Shown piece by piece: positions 34,501-43,617 of a DNA stretch of 54,516 bases. The position numbers were made by a program, and so were the translations under genes. Every line of letters starts with the position of its first letter. Within the stretch, counting starts at the first letter, position 1. The notes beneath the pieces were generated by a model, which had not been told where the DNA came from, searched no databases, and saw only the letters and a program-made list of their open reading frames with translations. The stretch spans positions 1-54,516 of the forward strand of contig JBEHYN010000016.1 in the NCBI GenBank assembly GCA_048498155.1, in the 5' to 3' direction. Origin of the DNA: BOG-938 sp048498155 (GTDB lineage Bacteria > Pseudomonadota > Alphaproteobacteria > Caulobacterales > Caulobacteraceae).

Positions 34501-35982
34501 ATGAGCATCGTTCCCGCCCTCGATCTGCGCGCCGCCGAGCCGCACCCCCAACATGCCCCCGCCAACATCGAGGCGGAACAGGCCCTGCTGGGCGCGTTGC
34601 TGTTCGACAACGCGGCCTATGAGCGGCTGAGCGACCAGCTCAACGCGCGCCATTTCTACGAGCCGTTCCACCAGCGCCTGTTCGCGGCCATGGAGGACCA
34701 CATCCGCAAGGGTCAGCTGGCCGAGCCGATCATGCTGATGGAGCGCTTCCGCCATGACCCGGCATTCGAAGAGCTGGGCGGCCTGCGCTATCTGGCCGAT
34801 CTGGTAGACCGGGCGCCGCCCGCCGCCCATGCCGCAGACTATGGCCGTCTGGTCTATGACTTGGCCCTGCGCCGCGAGCTGATCCGCATCGGCGGCGATA
34901 TTTCCACCGCCGCCCAGGGCGACGCGGAGCACACCGCGCGCGACCAGATCGAAAGCGCCGAACAATTGCTCTACGCCTTGGCCGAAAACGGTCAGAGCTC
35001 CACCGGTTTCGTCAGTTTCGCCGAGGCCCTGCAGGGCGCGGTGGACATGGCGGCGGAAGCCTATAGCCGTGATGGCGGTCTATCGGGCGTGTCCACCGGC
35101 CTGACCGACCTCGACCGCATGCTGGGCGGTCTGCACCCGTCCGACCTGATTATCCTCGCGGGCCGTCCTTCCATGGGCAAGTCGGCCCTGGCCGCCAATA
35201 TCGCCTTCCACGTGGCGCGCAACTACGCCTACGACATCCTGCCGGACGGGTCGCGCAAGACCTCCAACGGCGGGGTCGTGGCCTTCTTCTCCCTGGAAAT
35301 GTCGGCCGAACAATTGGCCATGCGGGTGCTGGCCGAGACCTCCGGCGTGCCCTCGGACCGCCTGCGCAAGGGTGAGATCGACGCCTCCGAATTCGGGCGG
35401 GTGCGCGACGCGGCGTTGGAAATCCAGGAAGCCCCGCTGCATTTCGACGACACCGGCGGCCTATCCATCGCCAAGCTGGCTGCGCGCGCGCGTCGGCTTA
35501 AGCGTCAGAGCGGCCTAGATCTGATCGTGATCGACTATCTGCAGTTGATCACCACAGGCGATGCCGGCCGCAACGACAACCGGGTGCAGGAAGTATCCAT
35601 GATCACCCAGGGCCTCAAGGCCCTGGCCAAGGAGTTGGCCGTGCCGGTGGTGGCCCTCTCCCAGTTGTCACGCCAGGTGGAAAACCGCGAAGACAAGCGG
35701 CCGCAGCTGTCGGACCTGCGCGAATCTGGCTCGATCGAGCAGGACGCGGACATGGTGATGTTCGTCTATCGCGAGTCCTACTACCTCAGCCGCACCGAAC
35801 CGCGCGAAGGCAGCCCCGAACACCTGACCTGGCAGGAGGACATGGACAAGACCCGCCATGTGGCCGAGGTGATCATCGGCAAGCAGCGCCACGGCCCCAT
35901 CGGCGTGGTCAAGCTGCACTTCAACGAAGACCTGACCAAGTTCAGCAATTTGGCGCGCGAGGGGCGGTTTGAGGTGCGGTAA
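34501..35982 (+). CDS. dnaB: Replicative DNA helicase DnaB
   Basis: 493 residues. An N-terminal DnaB domain (NIEAEQALLGALLFDNAAYE) and a RecA-like C-terminal ATPase follow, with Walker A AGRPSMGKSALA, Walker B LIVIDYLQL and SQLSRQVENREDKRPQLSDLRESGSIEQDAD. It unwinds DNA ahead of the replisome. Following rpsF-rpsR-rplI is the classic arrangement. There is no obvious ribosome-binding site before the ATG. A short insertion (YDILPDGSRKTSNGG) lies between Walker A and the next strand, common in alphaproteobacterial DnaB. Confidence 0.97.
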   Translation: MSIVPALDLRAAEPHPQHAPANIEAEQALLGALLFDNAAYERLSDQLNARHFYEPFHQRLFAAMEDHIRKGQLAEPIMLMERFRHDPAFEELGGLRYLADLVDRAPPAAHAADYGRLVYDLALRRELIRIGGDISTAAQGDAEHTARDQIESAEQLLYALAENGQSSTGFVSFAEALQGAVDMAAEAYSRDGGLSGVSTGLTDLDRMLGGLHPSDLIILAGRPSMGKSALAANIAFHVARNYAYDILPDGSRKTSNGGVVAFFSLEMSAEQLAMRVLAETSGVPSDRLRKGEIDASEFGRVRDAALEIQEAPLHFDDTGGLSIAKLAARARRLKRQSGLDLIVIDYLQLITTGDAGRNDNRVQEVSMITQGLKALAKELAVPVVALSQLSRQVENREDKRPQLSDLRESGSIEQDADMVMFVYRESYYLSRTEPREGSPEHLTWQEDMDKTRHVAEVIIGKQRHGPIGVVKLHFNEDLTKFSNLAREGRFEVR

Positions 35983-36136
35983 GGGAACGCTATTTCCACC
36001 GTTGTCCAAAATTCACCAGACATCCTCGCCGCAGCCCGGAGTTCATACGTCCTGATCGTCCGTCGAGGAAAAAAGGCGTATGAGTGTTCTCCAGCGCACG
36101 ATAGGTTCGGCGTCTTAATGCTGAGGGAAGCCGCCA

Positions 36137-37525
36137 ATGTCAGGTCGACGTTCAGACCAGCCTGATCGCTTCCGTCTGATCCAGCACGCCCTCGCCAGTG
36201 TCATCGCTTTGGCCTTCGTGGCCATGGTCGGCTTGATGGCCTTTCCTGATTTCTCCAACGCTGATTCCACCAAGCCGGCCGCGCCCGCTCAAGCGCCTGC
36301 CCTGCCGCCAGGACACCCCGCAATCCCGGCCGGCCACCCATCCCTAGCCAGTCCCGCTTCCGGCGGACCCACAGCCGCCGCGCACTATGTCGGCTCCAAG
36401 GCCTGCGCGAGTTGCCACCAAGATCAATTCACCCGCTGGTCAAAGAGCCGGATGGGCAATGTGGTGACCGACCCCAAGCTGCATCCCGAGGTGGTGGTGG
36501 CCGACTTCAAGACGCCCAATCCCCTGGTCACCTTCACCTTACGCGATGTGGCCTTCGTCTACGGGACCGTCTGGAAGCAGCGGTTCTTTCACAAGGTCGG
36601 CCCGGACTATTTCCCCTATCCGGTGCAGTGGGACATCACCAACAAGAAGTGGCTGCCCTATCACGTGGCCGACACCGGCGACTGGTGGGCGACCCACTAC
36701 CCCGACCCCAAGGGCGACAATTCCGCTCGCCCGACCGGACCGACCTGCGACGGCTGTCACTCGGTCAACTACGACATTGCGGCCAAGGCGCCGACCGAAT
36801 GGAATGTGGGCTGCGAAAAGTGCCACGGGCCGGGTTCAGAGCACGCAGCCCGCCCGACCAAGGACAACATTCTGAACCCCGCGCACATGGACTACGTGCG
36901 GGCCAACGACACCTGCATCCAATGCCATTCCCAGGGCCAGCCCCTGAAAGTCATGCCGGCGGCCGACGGCAAATATTATGACTGGCCCGTCGGCTATCAC
37001 GTGGGCCTGAACCTGTCGGATTATTGGACGCTGGAGCCGCACAAGCTCGGCGAGTTGTCCTTCACCCACTTCCCTGACGGCACGGGCCATAAGAACCGGA
37101 TGCAGGGTAACGATTTCGTCCAGAGCCTGATGTACGCGCGCGGCGTCACCTGCTTCTCCTGCCATGACCCTCATGGATCGGACAACCAGGCGATCCTGCG
37201 CAAACCGATCGGCGAGGTCTGCCTCACCTGCCACACTCCCAATGGCCGCAACGGGCCGCGCGCTATTTCGGTCGAGGCCCATACCCATCATGCGGCGGGC
37301 AGCCCCGGCAGCCAGTGCGTGTCCTGCCACATGCCCAAGATCGAGCAGACGGTGGCCGACATCAATGTCGCCAGCCACACCTTCCACTTCGTCACGCCGG
37401 TGCAGACCGACGTGCTGAAAATCCCCAACGCCTGCACCCAGTGCCATAAGGACAAGACAACGGCCTGGGCGACTGAGGCGCTGAAGAGCTGGACGGATCG
37501 CTCGCCCTGGCGGATGGCGAACTAA
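36137..37525 (+). CDS. Octaheme c-type cytochrome
   Basis: 462 residues with eight CxxCH heme sites at 90, 204, 226, 260, 339, 362, 394 and 433. An N-terminal hydrophobic segment (about 18-37) is either a signal peptide or an anchor, followed by a Pro-rich linker with repeated GHP (PPGHPAIPAGHPS). The YVGSKACASCHQDQFTRW opening resembles the cytochrome c554/multiheme family. No heme site has an enzyme-type lysine variant, so electron transfer or metal reduction is likelier than nitrite-reductase chemistry, but this is inference. GAGGGA precedes the ATG. It is 65 nt upstream of the HupE-like gene, same strand. Confidence 0.9.
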   Translation: MSGRRSDQPDRFRLIQHALASVIALAFVAMVGLMAFPDFSNADSTKPAAPAQAPALPPGHPAIPAGHPSLASPASGGPTAAAHYVGSKACASCHQDQFTRWSKSRMGNVVTDPKLHPEVVVADFKTPNPLVTFTLRDVAFVYGTVWKQRFFHKVGPDYFPYPVQWDITNKKWLPYHVADTGDWWATHYPDPKGDNSARPTGPTCDGCHSVNYDIAAKAPTEWNVGCEKCHGPGSEHAARPTKDNILNPAHMDYVRANDTCIQCHSQGQPLKVMPAADGKYYDWPVGYHVGLNLSDYWTLEPHKLGELSFTHFPDGTGHKNRMQGNDFVQSLMYARGVTCFSCHDPHGSDNQAILRKPIGEVCLTCHTPNGRNGPRAISVEAHTHHAAGSPGSQCVSCHMPKIEQTVADINVASHTFHFVTPVQTDVLKIPNACTQCHKDKTTAWATEALKSWTDRSPWRMAN

Positions 37526-37590
37526 ACGACCAGCGAGGGAATACCCGCAAGCATACGTATGAGAAGTCTGGACGTACTGAGGGACATTCC

Positions 37591-38319
37591 ATGGGCGCGC
37601 TGAGCCGTTTGAGAGCGATAATGGCGGCGCCCTGGATCAGGATTGGGCTGGCCCTTATGGCGGGGGTGGCGTTTTGTTCGCCCGCCCTCGCGCACGGCAT
37701 CGGGGGCAAGGACGCCGCTTTCGTCGCGGCCAATCACGGCCCGCAAATCGTCCCGTTCCTGTACCTGGGCGCCAAGCACATGGTCACCGGCTACGACCAT
37801 CTGCTGTTCATTCTGGGCGTTATTTTCTTCCTTTACCGGCTGAGCCATGTGGCGCTGTACGTCACCATGTTCAGCTTGGGCCACAGCATCACCCTGCTCC
37901 TAGGGGTGCTGACAGGCGCTCATATAAACGCCTATTTGATCGACGCGATCATCGGCCTGTCCGTGGCCTACAAGGCCTTCGACAATCTGAGCGGTTTTCA
38001 GACCTTGTTCGGCGCGCAGCCGAATACAAAACTGGCGGTCCTGATTTTCGGCTTGTTCCACGGTCTCGGCTTGGCCACTAAGCTGCAGACTCTGAAGATT
38101 TCCAGGGATGGCCTGATCACCAACATGCTCTCGTTCAACGTCGGTGTTGAGATCGGCCAATTGATCGCTCTGGCCATCATGTTGGGCCTTATTTTGTGGT
38201 GGCGACGCAGTCCCCGTTTTGCGGGCCAAGCCCTCGTGGCGAACGCCCTGATCCTTGTCGCCGGCTTCGTACTGATGGACTACCAGTTCGTTGGCTTCCT
38301 CACCCAAAAGGGGGCGTAG
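37591..38319 (+). CDS. HupE/UreJ-family membrane protein
   Basis: 242 residues: a signal peptide ending SPALA-HG, then about six membrane spans. The family marker KHMVTGYDHLLFILGVIFF is near 62-80, and LFHGLGLA near 155. HupE/UreJ proteins are nickel/cobalt permeases or accessory proteins in metal uptake; this branch (HupE/UreJ 2) is often found near metal-resistance genes. An alternative ATG lies ten codons in. The next gene begins one base after its stop. Confidence 0.82.
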   Translation: MGALSRLRAIMAAPWIRIGLALMAGVAFCSPALAHGIGGKDAAFVAANHGPQIVPFLYLGAKHMVTGYDHLLFILGVIFFLYRLSHVALYVTMFSLGHSITLLLGVLTGAHINAYLIDAIIGLSVAYKAFDNLSGFQTLFGAQPNTKLAVLIFGLFHGLGLATKLQTLKISRDGLITNMLSFNVGVEIGQLIALAIMLGLILWWRRSPRFAGQALVANALILVAGFVLMDYQFVGFLTQKGA

Positions 38320-38320
38320 C

Positions 38321-38995
38321 GTGGCTCATAACGACCTCGACGAAGACCGCCGGCCGACGCCGCCATCGCGCAAGGTGCTGCTGGGGGTCACGGGCGGGGG
38401 ATTCGTAGCGGCGGCCGTCATCGCTGTCTGTTTCGTGCTGCCTGTAGAGTTCCACATCGACCCCACGGGGTTTGGGCGATTGTCGGGCCTGGACCGTTTG
38501 GCCGGCGCGAAGACAGTGACCGTCGCGGCGGCGAACACGGATTGCAAAACGGCCGGATCCGGCCCCACCGCGAACTTTTTTGAACGCGCCTATCGAACGG
38601 ACACGTTCGATATTCCGCTCTCCAGCGCCGAGAGCAGCGAACAGACATCCGAGTTGGAATACAAGGTCGCGATGAAGGCCGGCGACGGGTTGGTCTATTC
38701 CTGGACGGTGACGGGCCTGACCAACCCCGAGGAGTTCTATTACGATTTCCACGGCGAAACGCCGGTCGGACCGGGTGAAGCGGTCGCAAAGGTGGTCGAA
38801 TATAAGCAGGCTACGGGCCTGCAATCGAACGGGCTCTTGGTGGCGCCCCTGTCGGGTATTCACGGCTGGTACCTGCAAAACCAGTCGGTTGGGCCGGTCG
38901 TCGTCCATCTGAAGCTGAGCGGCTTCTATGAGCTGGTGCCGCCCGGCCAATATGGCAATCTCGCCGGCGTCAAAGCCAATCCACCGAAAACCTAA
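38321..38995 (+). CDS. Single-span membrane-anchored periplasmic protein
   Basis: 224 residues from a GTG directly after the HupE-like stop. A charged N-terminus is followed by one membrane span at about 20-40 (VTGGGFVAAAVIAVCFVLPV) and the segment EFHIDPTGFGRLSGL, then a soluble beta-rich periplasmic domain. From memory, proteins with this ...IDPTG.GR..GL motif accompany HupE/UreJ and DUF3147 proteins in metal-related clusters, annotated only as transmembrane anchor proteins. Function unknown. The next gene's ATG abuts its stop. Confidence 0.72.
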   Translation: MAHNDLDEDRRPTPPSRKVLLGVTGGGFVAAAVIAVCFVLPVEFHIDPTGFGRLSGLDRLAGAKTVTVAAANTDCKTAGSGPTANFFERAYRTDTFDIPLSSAESSEQTSELEYKVAMKAGDGLVYSWTVTGLTNPEEFYYDFHGETPVGPGEAVAKVVEYKQATGLQSNGLLVAPLSGIHGWYLQNQSVGPVVVHLKLSGFYELVPPGQYGNLAGVKANPPKT

Positions 38996-39346
38996 ATGGT
39001 CTACTGGGTCATCAAGGCGCTAATTTCGGGCGTGATCGTCGCGGCCGTATCGGAAATCGCCAAGCGTTATCCGGGATACGGCGGCTTGCTCGCGTCCCTG
39101 CCGCTAGTGTCCGTTCTGGGCATGACCTGGCTTTGGATCAATACCCGCGACTCGGACAATTTGGCCGCGCATTCCACCGCGACCTTTTGGTTTGTTCTGC
39201 CATCCCTGCCGATGTTTCTGGTGATACCCGCCCTGCTCAAGCGCGGCTTGCCGTTTTGGGGCGCCTTAGGCGCGGGTTGCGCCCTGACGATGGGGCTTTA
39301 TCTCGCGATGGTCTGGATCGGCCCGAGGTTCGGCCTGCGACTTTGA
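38996..39346 (+). CDS. DUF3147-like small membrane protein
   Basis: 116 residues with about four membrane spans; the family pattern SEIAKRYPGYGGLLASLPLVSVLGMTWLW and a later GLPFWGALGAGCALTMGLYLAM fit DUF3147. Function unknown. It starts with no gap after the preceding stop, so it belongs to the cytochrome/HupE cluster and is its last gene; alr follows 53 nt later. Confidence 0.75.
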   Translation: MVYWVIKALISGVIVAAVSEIAKRYPGYGGLLASLPLVSVLGMTWLWINTRDSDNLAAHSTATFWFVLPSLPMFLVIPALLKRGLPFWGALGAGCALTMGLYLAMVWIGPRFGLRL

Positions 39347-39399
39347 TGGCCGCGCTCGATAAAGTGGTGCGTGCGCCCGCTTCGAGCTAAGCAGCGTTC

Positions 39400-40494
39400 A
39401 TGCCTGCCGCGCGCGCCCGCCTGACCATCGACCTTGACGCTCTGGCGGCTAACTACCGCTGGTTCGTCGACCAAGCTGCGGCAGCCGAGGTGGCGCCGGT
39501 GGTGAAGGCCGACGGCTACGGCCTGGGCGCTTCGCCGGTCGCCCGGCGGCTTTGGGCGGAGGGAGCCCGCAGTTTCCATGTGACGCGGCTGGAGGAAGGC
39601 GAGGCCCTGCGCGCCACGCTCGGCCCGGCGCGGCCGGCGAAGATCTATGTGCTGGACGGCGCGCCCAGCGGTTCGGCGGGTCGGCTGATCGAGGCGGATT
39701 TGCTTCCTGTCCTGTCCAGCTCCGGTCAGATCGAGAACTACGCGGCCCGCGCGCGCGCCGACGCCCCCCTGCCCTGCGCCTTACACGTGGATTCGGGCAT
39801 GAACCGCCTGGGTCTGCGGCCCGAGGAGCTGGACGCGCTGATCGCGGCGCCGGACAGACTGAATCGGTTGAGCGTCGAGTTGCTGATCAGCCACCTGGCC
39901 TGCGCCGAACGGCCCGATGAGCGGCTGAACGCCCAACAGGCGGGGCGTCTGACCAAAGCCAGGCGCCTGTTGCCGGGCGTGCGGGCCAGCCTGGCCAATT
40001 CGGCGGGGGTTCTGCTAGGCCACGACTTCCATTTTGACATGGTGCGGCCGGGCATCGGCCTTTACGGCGGCGGCCCTCTGGGCAAGCCCCACGCCCGTCT
40101 ACAGCCGGTGGCCACATTGGAAGCGCCCATACTGGACGTGCGGGCCGTGCCTGCCGGCGAGACGGTGGGCTATGGCATGGAGTTCACCGCCGAGGCGCCG
40201 CTGCGTATCGCGGTGGTGGCTGTGGGCTATGCGGATGGCGTGATGCGCGCCGGCTGGCCCAAGGGGGCGGTATGGTTCGCGGGCCAGAGGCGTCGGCTGG
40301 CGGGACGGGTGTCGATGGACCTGATCACGGTTGATGTCACCGACTGCGAAGCGGCCCAGCCCGGCGCCATGGTGGAGCTTTTTGGACCCAACCTGATGCT
40401 GGACGATGCGGCCGACGCGGCCGGCACCAACGCCTATGAAATCCTGACCCGTTTGGGTGGTCGGGCTGAGCGGGCGTATTTGGGGCTTCCCTAA
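39400..40494 (+). CDS. alr: Alanine racemase
   Basis: 364 residues. The PLP lysine is K36 in PVVKADGYGLGA, and the second catalytic residue is Tyr in the GETVGYGMEFTAE region; VSMDLITVDVT is also typical. It makes D-alanine for peptidoglycan. Length and start are normal. In many alphaproteobacteria alr lies next to dnaB and radA; here the cytochrome cluster lies between dnaB and alr, and the nitroreductase operon between alr and radA, so both look inserted into an old dnaB-alr-radA neighbourhood. Confidence 0.96.
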   Translation: MPAARARLTIDLDALAANYRWFVDQAAAAEVAPVVKADGYGLGASPVARRLWAEGARSFHVTRLEEGEALRATLGPARPAKIYVLDGAPSGSAGRLIEADLLPVLSSSGQIENYAARARADAPLPCALHVDSGMNRLGLRPEELDALIAAPDRLNRLSVELLISHLACAERPDERLNAQQAGRLTKARRLLPGVRASLANSAGVLLGHDFHFDMVRPGIGLYGGGPLGKPHARLQPVATLEAPILDVRAVPAGETVGYGMEFTAEAPLRIAVVAVGYADGVMRAGWPKGAVWFAGQRRRLAGRVSMDLITVDVTDCEAAQPGAMVELFGPNLMLDDAADAAGTNAYEILTRLGGRAERAYLGLP

Positions 40495-40530
40495 AGCCGG
40501 TCATGCCGGCGAAAGCAGCCGTCACAGCCG

Positions 40531-41244
40531 TCAAGGGATTCCGACGTCTATCTCCCATTGAACGATGCGGCCCTGCCAGTAGGTGATCTCTTTCCCGTCG
40601 ACTTCCCAGGCGACTTCGCCCGCAAAGGGAAGCCACCGGCCCTCGTGCAGCCGATAGTCCGAGAACCGTCCGCGCCAAGGCGTCGGCAGGATCGGCGGCG
40701 TGGCGGAACGCGGCCTGTCGGGTGCAAATGCGCCCGCGATGCGCCCATCGCTGTTGAGGCTGAGAAGCACCTCGCTCGCGGTCTCACCCGAATCCGCGCT
40801 GACCGCGAGCGTGTCAGGGCCGTCTTCACGCCAGCGCAATTCGGTGTTGTGCAGGATGGCGTCCGGGGCCCAGGCGAGTTCGGCCAAATATCGCATGATT
40901 TCGCCGCGCGTAAGCGCCGCCGAATGGCCGGCGCGGGCGATCGGGATCAACCCAAGCGCCATCACATCCAGCCGCCCCCCGCCTTGCGCCAAGGCGTCGC
41001 ACACCGAAACCAAGCCCAGCGGTCCCGCCCGAGCCCGCCAGTCGAACGCACATGTTTGGGTCGATATGGTCTGTCTTGCGGAGAAGGACATCCAGGACGT
41101 GGCGTCCAATTGCGTTTTCATGCGCCCGGTTTGCATAAGACGAACGCGGCGCGCGGCGGCGCTGGGATCGGCCCCCAGTCGCGCCGCAAGGTCGCGGACA
41201 AAGGCCGGCAACTGGGTGTCCCTAATAGGCTCAAGCACGTTCAT
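40531..41244 (-). CDS. DUF6544-like conserved protein
   Basis: 237 residues, no signal or membrane span. The pattern RVRLMQTGRMKT...WMSFSARQTISTQTCAFDWRARAG, then EIMRYLAELAWAPDAIL and DYRLHEGRWLPFAGEVAW resembles the DUF6544/DUF6920 family, whose function is unknown. It starts 27 nt after the stop of the small membrane protein gene and is probably in the same transcription unit. Family assignment is from memory. Confidence 0.65.
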   Translation of the reverse strand: MNVLEPIRDTQLPAFVRDLAARLGADPSAAARRVRLMQTGRMKTQLDATSWMSFSARQTISTQTCAFDWRARAGPLGLVSVCDALAQGGGRLDVMALGLIPIARAGHSAALTRGEIMRYLAELAWAPDAILHNTELRWREDGPDTLAVSADSGETASEVLLSLNSDGRIAGAFAPDRPRSATPPILPTPWRGRFSDYRLHEGRWLPFAGEVAWEVDGKEITYWQGRIVQWEIDVGIP

Positions 41245-41271
41245 TTCGTGACCTCGTTTCGCGGCGATTGA

Positions 41272-41619
41272 TCAACGCGGTGCTGACGCGACCTTCGCTA
41301 GGGTGAAGGCGATGCCCGCCACGTACAGAGCGCCGAAGATCGGCATGGTGTGACCTGCCAGCCAACGCGGAAGGTAGATGTCGAAATTGGCGCTGCGATC
41401 GTCGGTGAACCGCGCGGCGACCGGTGAAAGCGGGCATCGCCAATGGTTGACGGCGAGGACAACGACTTCGATGAAAACCACTCCGATCGACAGCGCCGCT
41501 TCGATCAATTCCGCCCGCCAGGCGAACACCCAGATCGCCAGGATGCAGACGACGAAGAAGGCCCAGACGATGGTGTGGAGCGCCTTGATCGCGACCAGGT
41601 CCCAGTATGAGCGAGTCAA
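41272..41619 (-). CDS. Small multi-span membrane protein
   Basis: 115 residues with three probable membrane spans (about 11-33, 37-58, 88-108) and a conserved-looking loop HWRCPLSPVAARFTDDRSAN. I do not recognise a named family. Its ATG overlaps the stop of the CPBP-family gene (ATGA), so the two are coupled. Confidence 0.68.
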   Translation of the reverse strand: MTRSYWDLVAIKALHTIVWAFFVVCILAIWVFAWRAELIEAALSIGVVFIEVVVLAVNHWRCPLSPVAARFTDDRSANFDIYLPRWLAGHTMPIFGALYVAGIAFTLAKVASAPR

Positions 41620-42482
41620 TGTACGACTCCATCAGCGCGCGCGTGACGTGGGCTTTCGACGTGAGGCCCGGAGTATCTGAGTACCTGCGCCGCCGCAAGC
41701 CAGAACATGACGGCGAACGCGGATTGCCAAACCAGGCTCTGGGTCAGCGAGGTCGCGGGAAAAAGCACCAGGAGCCAACCGGAGTAGCTGGCGTGCATCA
41801 GAATTGCAGGGAACGTGCTTCTGGTGTTCGCAGAGACCCAGGTCATCAATGCTCGGTAGGGCGTCAGGGTCGCGACGTAGACAATAACGAACGATAATAT
41901 CCACGAACCGCCCAGCGTGGTGTCGCGGTAGAGGAAGGCGACGGGCCCGTGCCACAGCGCCCAAAGGACGCCTAGCGACAAACCAGCCATCCCGGGGCGC
42001 TGGCGAGCCAAGAGGCGCGGCGTCGCAAAGCCCGTCCAGCCAATTTCCTCAAAGCCACCTGCGACAAGCCCGATCGCAAGGAGCGGCCATTGGAAACGGG
42101 GCGCAAACGAGGGGGACACCACGACGCTCAGCGAAAACAAGATCGCGATCAGGAGCAGTGGGGCCGCCAAAAGCGCCACCGCATACCAGCCCGCGCCGAT
42201 CTTCCAGCGCGTCAGGCGCGAGCCGAGTTGGCGCAGCCCAGCGCGTCCATCCAGCAAGGCGGTTAGGAGAAGGCCGCTCACACTTGGTCCAAGCAGCATG
42301 CTCACAAAAATTAGGCCGGTGTGCGCCGGCCGCAGCGCCGCAAGGTCGAAACCCAGGACGGCGAGAACGATGGCGATGCCACCCCACGAGATTGCATAGG
42401 CTAGGGCGAAATAGGCGAGTAACGGGTGACGCCGCAGCCATGATGGCTTGAGGAACTGGCGGTGGCTCACGGAATGACGCAC
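41616..42482 (-). CDS. CPBP-family (CAAX protease-like) membrane protein
   Basis: 288 residues with about eight membrane spans from a GTG at 42482, four bases after the nitroreductase stop. The CPBP/Abi motifs are GGFEEIGWTGFATPRL (Glu145-Glu146), WALWHGP (His178) and a later MHASYSG. In the first motif EExxxR the arginine is threonine (residue 150), so protease activity is questionable. Bacterial members take part in bacteriocin immunity, protein processing or unknown membrane roles. Confidence 0.8.
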   Translation of the reverse strand: MRHSVSHRQFLKPSWLRRHPLLAYFALAYAISWGGIAIVLAVLGFDLAALRPAHTGLIFVSMLLGPSVSGLLLTALLDGRAGLRQLGSRLTRWKIGAGWYAVALLAAPLLLIAILFSLSVVVSPSFAPRFQWPLLAIGLVAGGFEEIGWTGFATPRLLARQRPGMAGLSLGVLWALWHGPVAFLYRDTTLGGSWILSFVIVYVATLTPYRALMTWVSANTRSTFPAILMHASYSGWLLVLFPATSLTQSLVWQSAFAVMFWLAAAQVLRYSGPHVESPRHARADGVVH

Positions 42483-42486
42483 GTTA

Positions 42487-43617
42487 CTAAGCCAACACGG
42501 CTTCAACCGGCCGTCGTGCTGAGAACGGCAGGGTTGGTCCGTAACCGAACCGCATGACAAGGTCGGGCCGGCGCCCCGGCATGCCGACGAGCGCCGCCAA
42601 TTCTGGCCGCAGGCTGGCGACCTCCACCGGCTGATTGACAAAGGCCACCTTCAGACCAAGCGCGGTCGCTTGCAGAGCGAAACGCTGGCAGGCGCGGCCG
42701 GCAAGCACCCAGTGTTCCTTATCGTCCCGCTCGGACACGAAAATGGCCAAGCCCGAGGAAGATTGAATCTGGCGGGCGTATTTGTCGTTCTCTGTGTTGG
42801 CCCGGAAGGTCATGTCGAACAGGCTTGGCCCGAGCCAGGATGGAACCACCGGGTTGCCGGTAGTGGCGCTGAACAGACCGTCTGCAGTCGCCAGGGCCTG
42901 ACGTGGGTTGAAGCGCAACCAAGACCTGAGCTCTTGGTCGAATGCGGCATCGGCCATCTGCGCACTATTGCCCGCGATGATCAGGTCGCGCGCACGATCC
43001 ATCTGCATGCGGTCACTGATCACAACGAGATCGACGCCCGGCATGGCGGCGGCGGCGGCAAGCGCCCTCAGCTCGGCGATAGCGACTGGGCGACCGTCAT
43101 ACTGAGCGCGGGTCGATTGGCGGTGTGCAATCGCCTCGAACAGACCCGTGTTGGTGGTCGGGCCACCGCCAAAAGAGAAGATCGCGGCGCCGTCGTTCAC
43201 CGAACTGAAGTTGATTTCACCGGGACGGCCACGGGCAGCTGCGGCAAGCGCCAAGTTCTCGGCGGCGCACCCGAGGCTTACGAAAATATGGTGGTCATCC
43301 GGGTCGACGACGGGCGTCCGCCTGGCAAAGTCGGGTGAAATCTCAATGCGATTTCCCGCGACATGAAATTTCCAGGGCTGGGTGTTGTGGCCATTGGGGG
43401 CCAGGGTGGCGAAGCGAATAAGATCGCCCACCTGCGGGTGCAAATCCAGGGGCGCCCGCATGGCCGCCACCGAAGCACTGTAGTCTTTCAGTGTGCCCAT
43501 TCGCCGCAGTCCGGCGTAGGACGCACCGCCCGCCAGCACTAAGGCGCCGCCGCCGAATAGGACATTTCGTCTCATCATGGCGTTGGGCGCTTTCGGGAGT
43601 CGCGGCGAACCATGCAC
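42487..43617 (-). CDS. Exported Acg-like nitroreductase-family flavoprotein
   Basis: 376 residues. MMRRNVLFGGGALVLAGGAS near the start looks like a Tat signal or anchor, and the rest is a nitroreductase fold of the Acg type (APNGHNTQPWKF, then HRQSTRAQYDG, and a second half-domain with GRACQRFALQATALGLKVAF). Family members bind FMN; their substrates are mostly unknown. The GTG at 43617 has GGAGG upstream and is preferred; the ATG at 43578 is a possible alternative. It heads a four-gene minus-strand unit. Confidence 0.8.
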   Translation of the reverse strand: MHGSPRLPKAPNAMMRRNVLFGGGALVLAGGASYAGLRRMGTLKDYSASVAAMRAPLDLHPQVGDLIRFATLAPNGHNTQPWKFHVAGNRIEISPDFARRTPVVDPDDHHIFVSLGCAAENLALAAAARGRPGEINFSSVNDGAAIFSFGGGPTTNTGLFEAIAHRQSTRAQYDGRPVAIAELRALAAAAAMPGVDLVVISDRMQMDRARDLIIAGNSAQMADAAFDQELRSWLRFNPRQALATADGLFSATTGNPVVPSWLGPSLFDMTFRANTENDKYARQIQSSSGLAIFVSERDDKEHWVLAGRACQRFALQATALGLKVAFVNQPVEVASLRPELAALVGMPGRRPDLVMRFGYGPTLPFSARRPVEAVLA

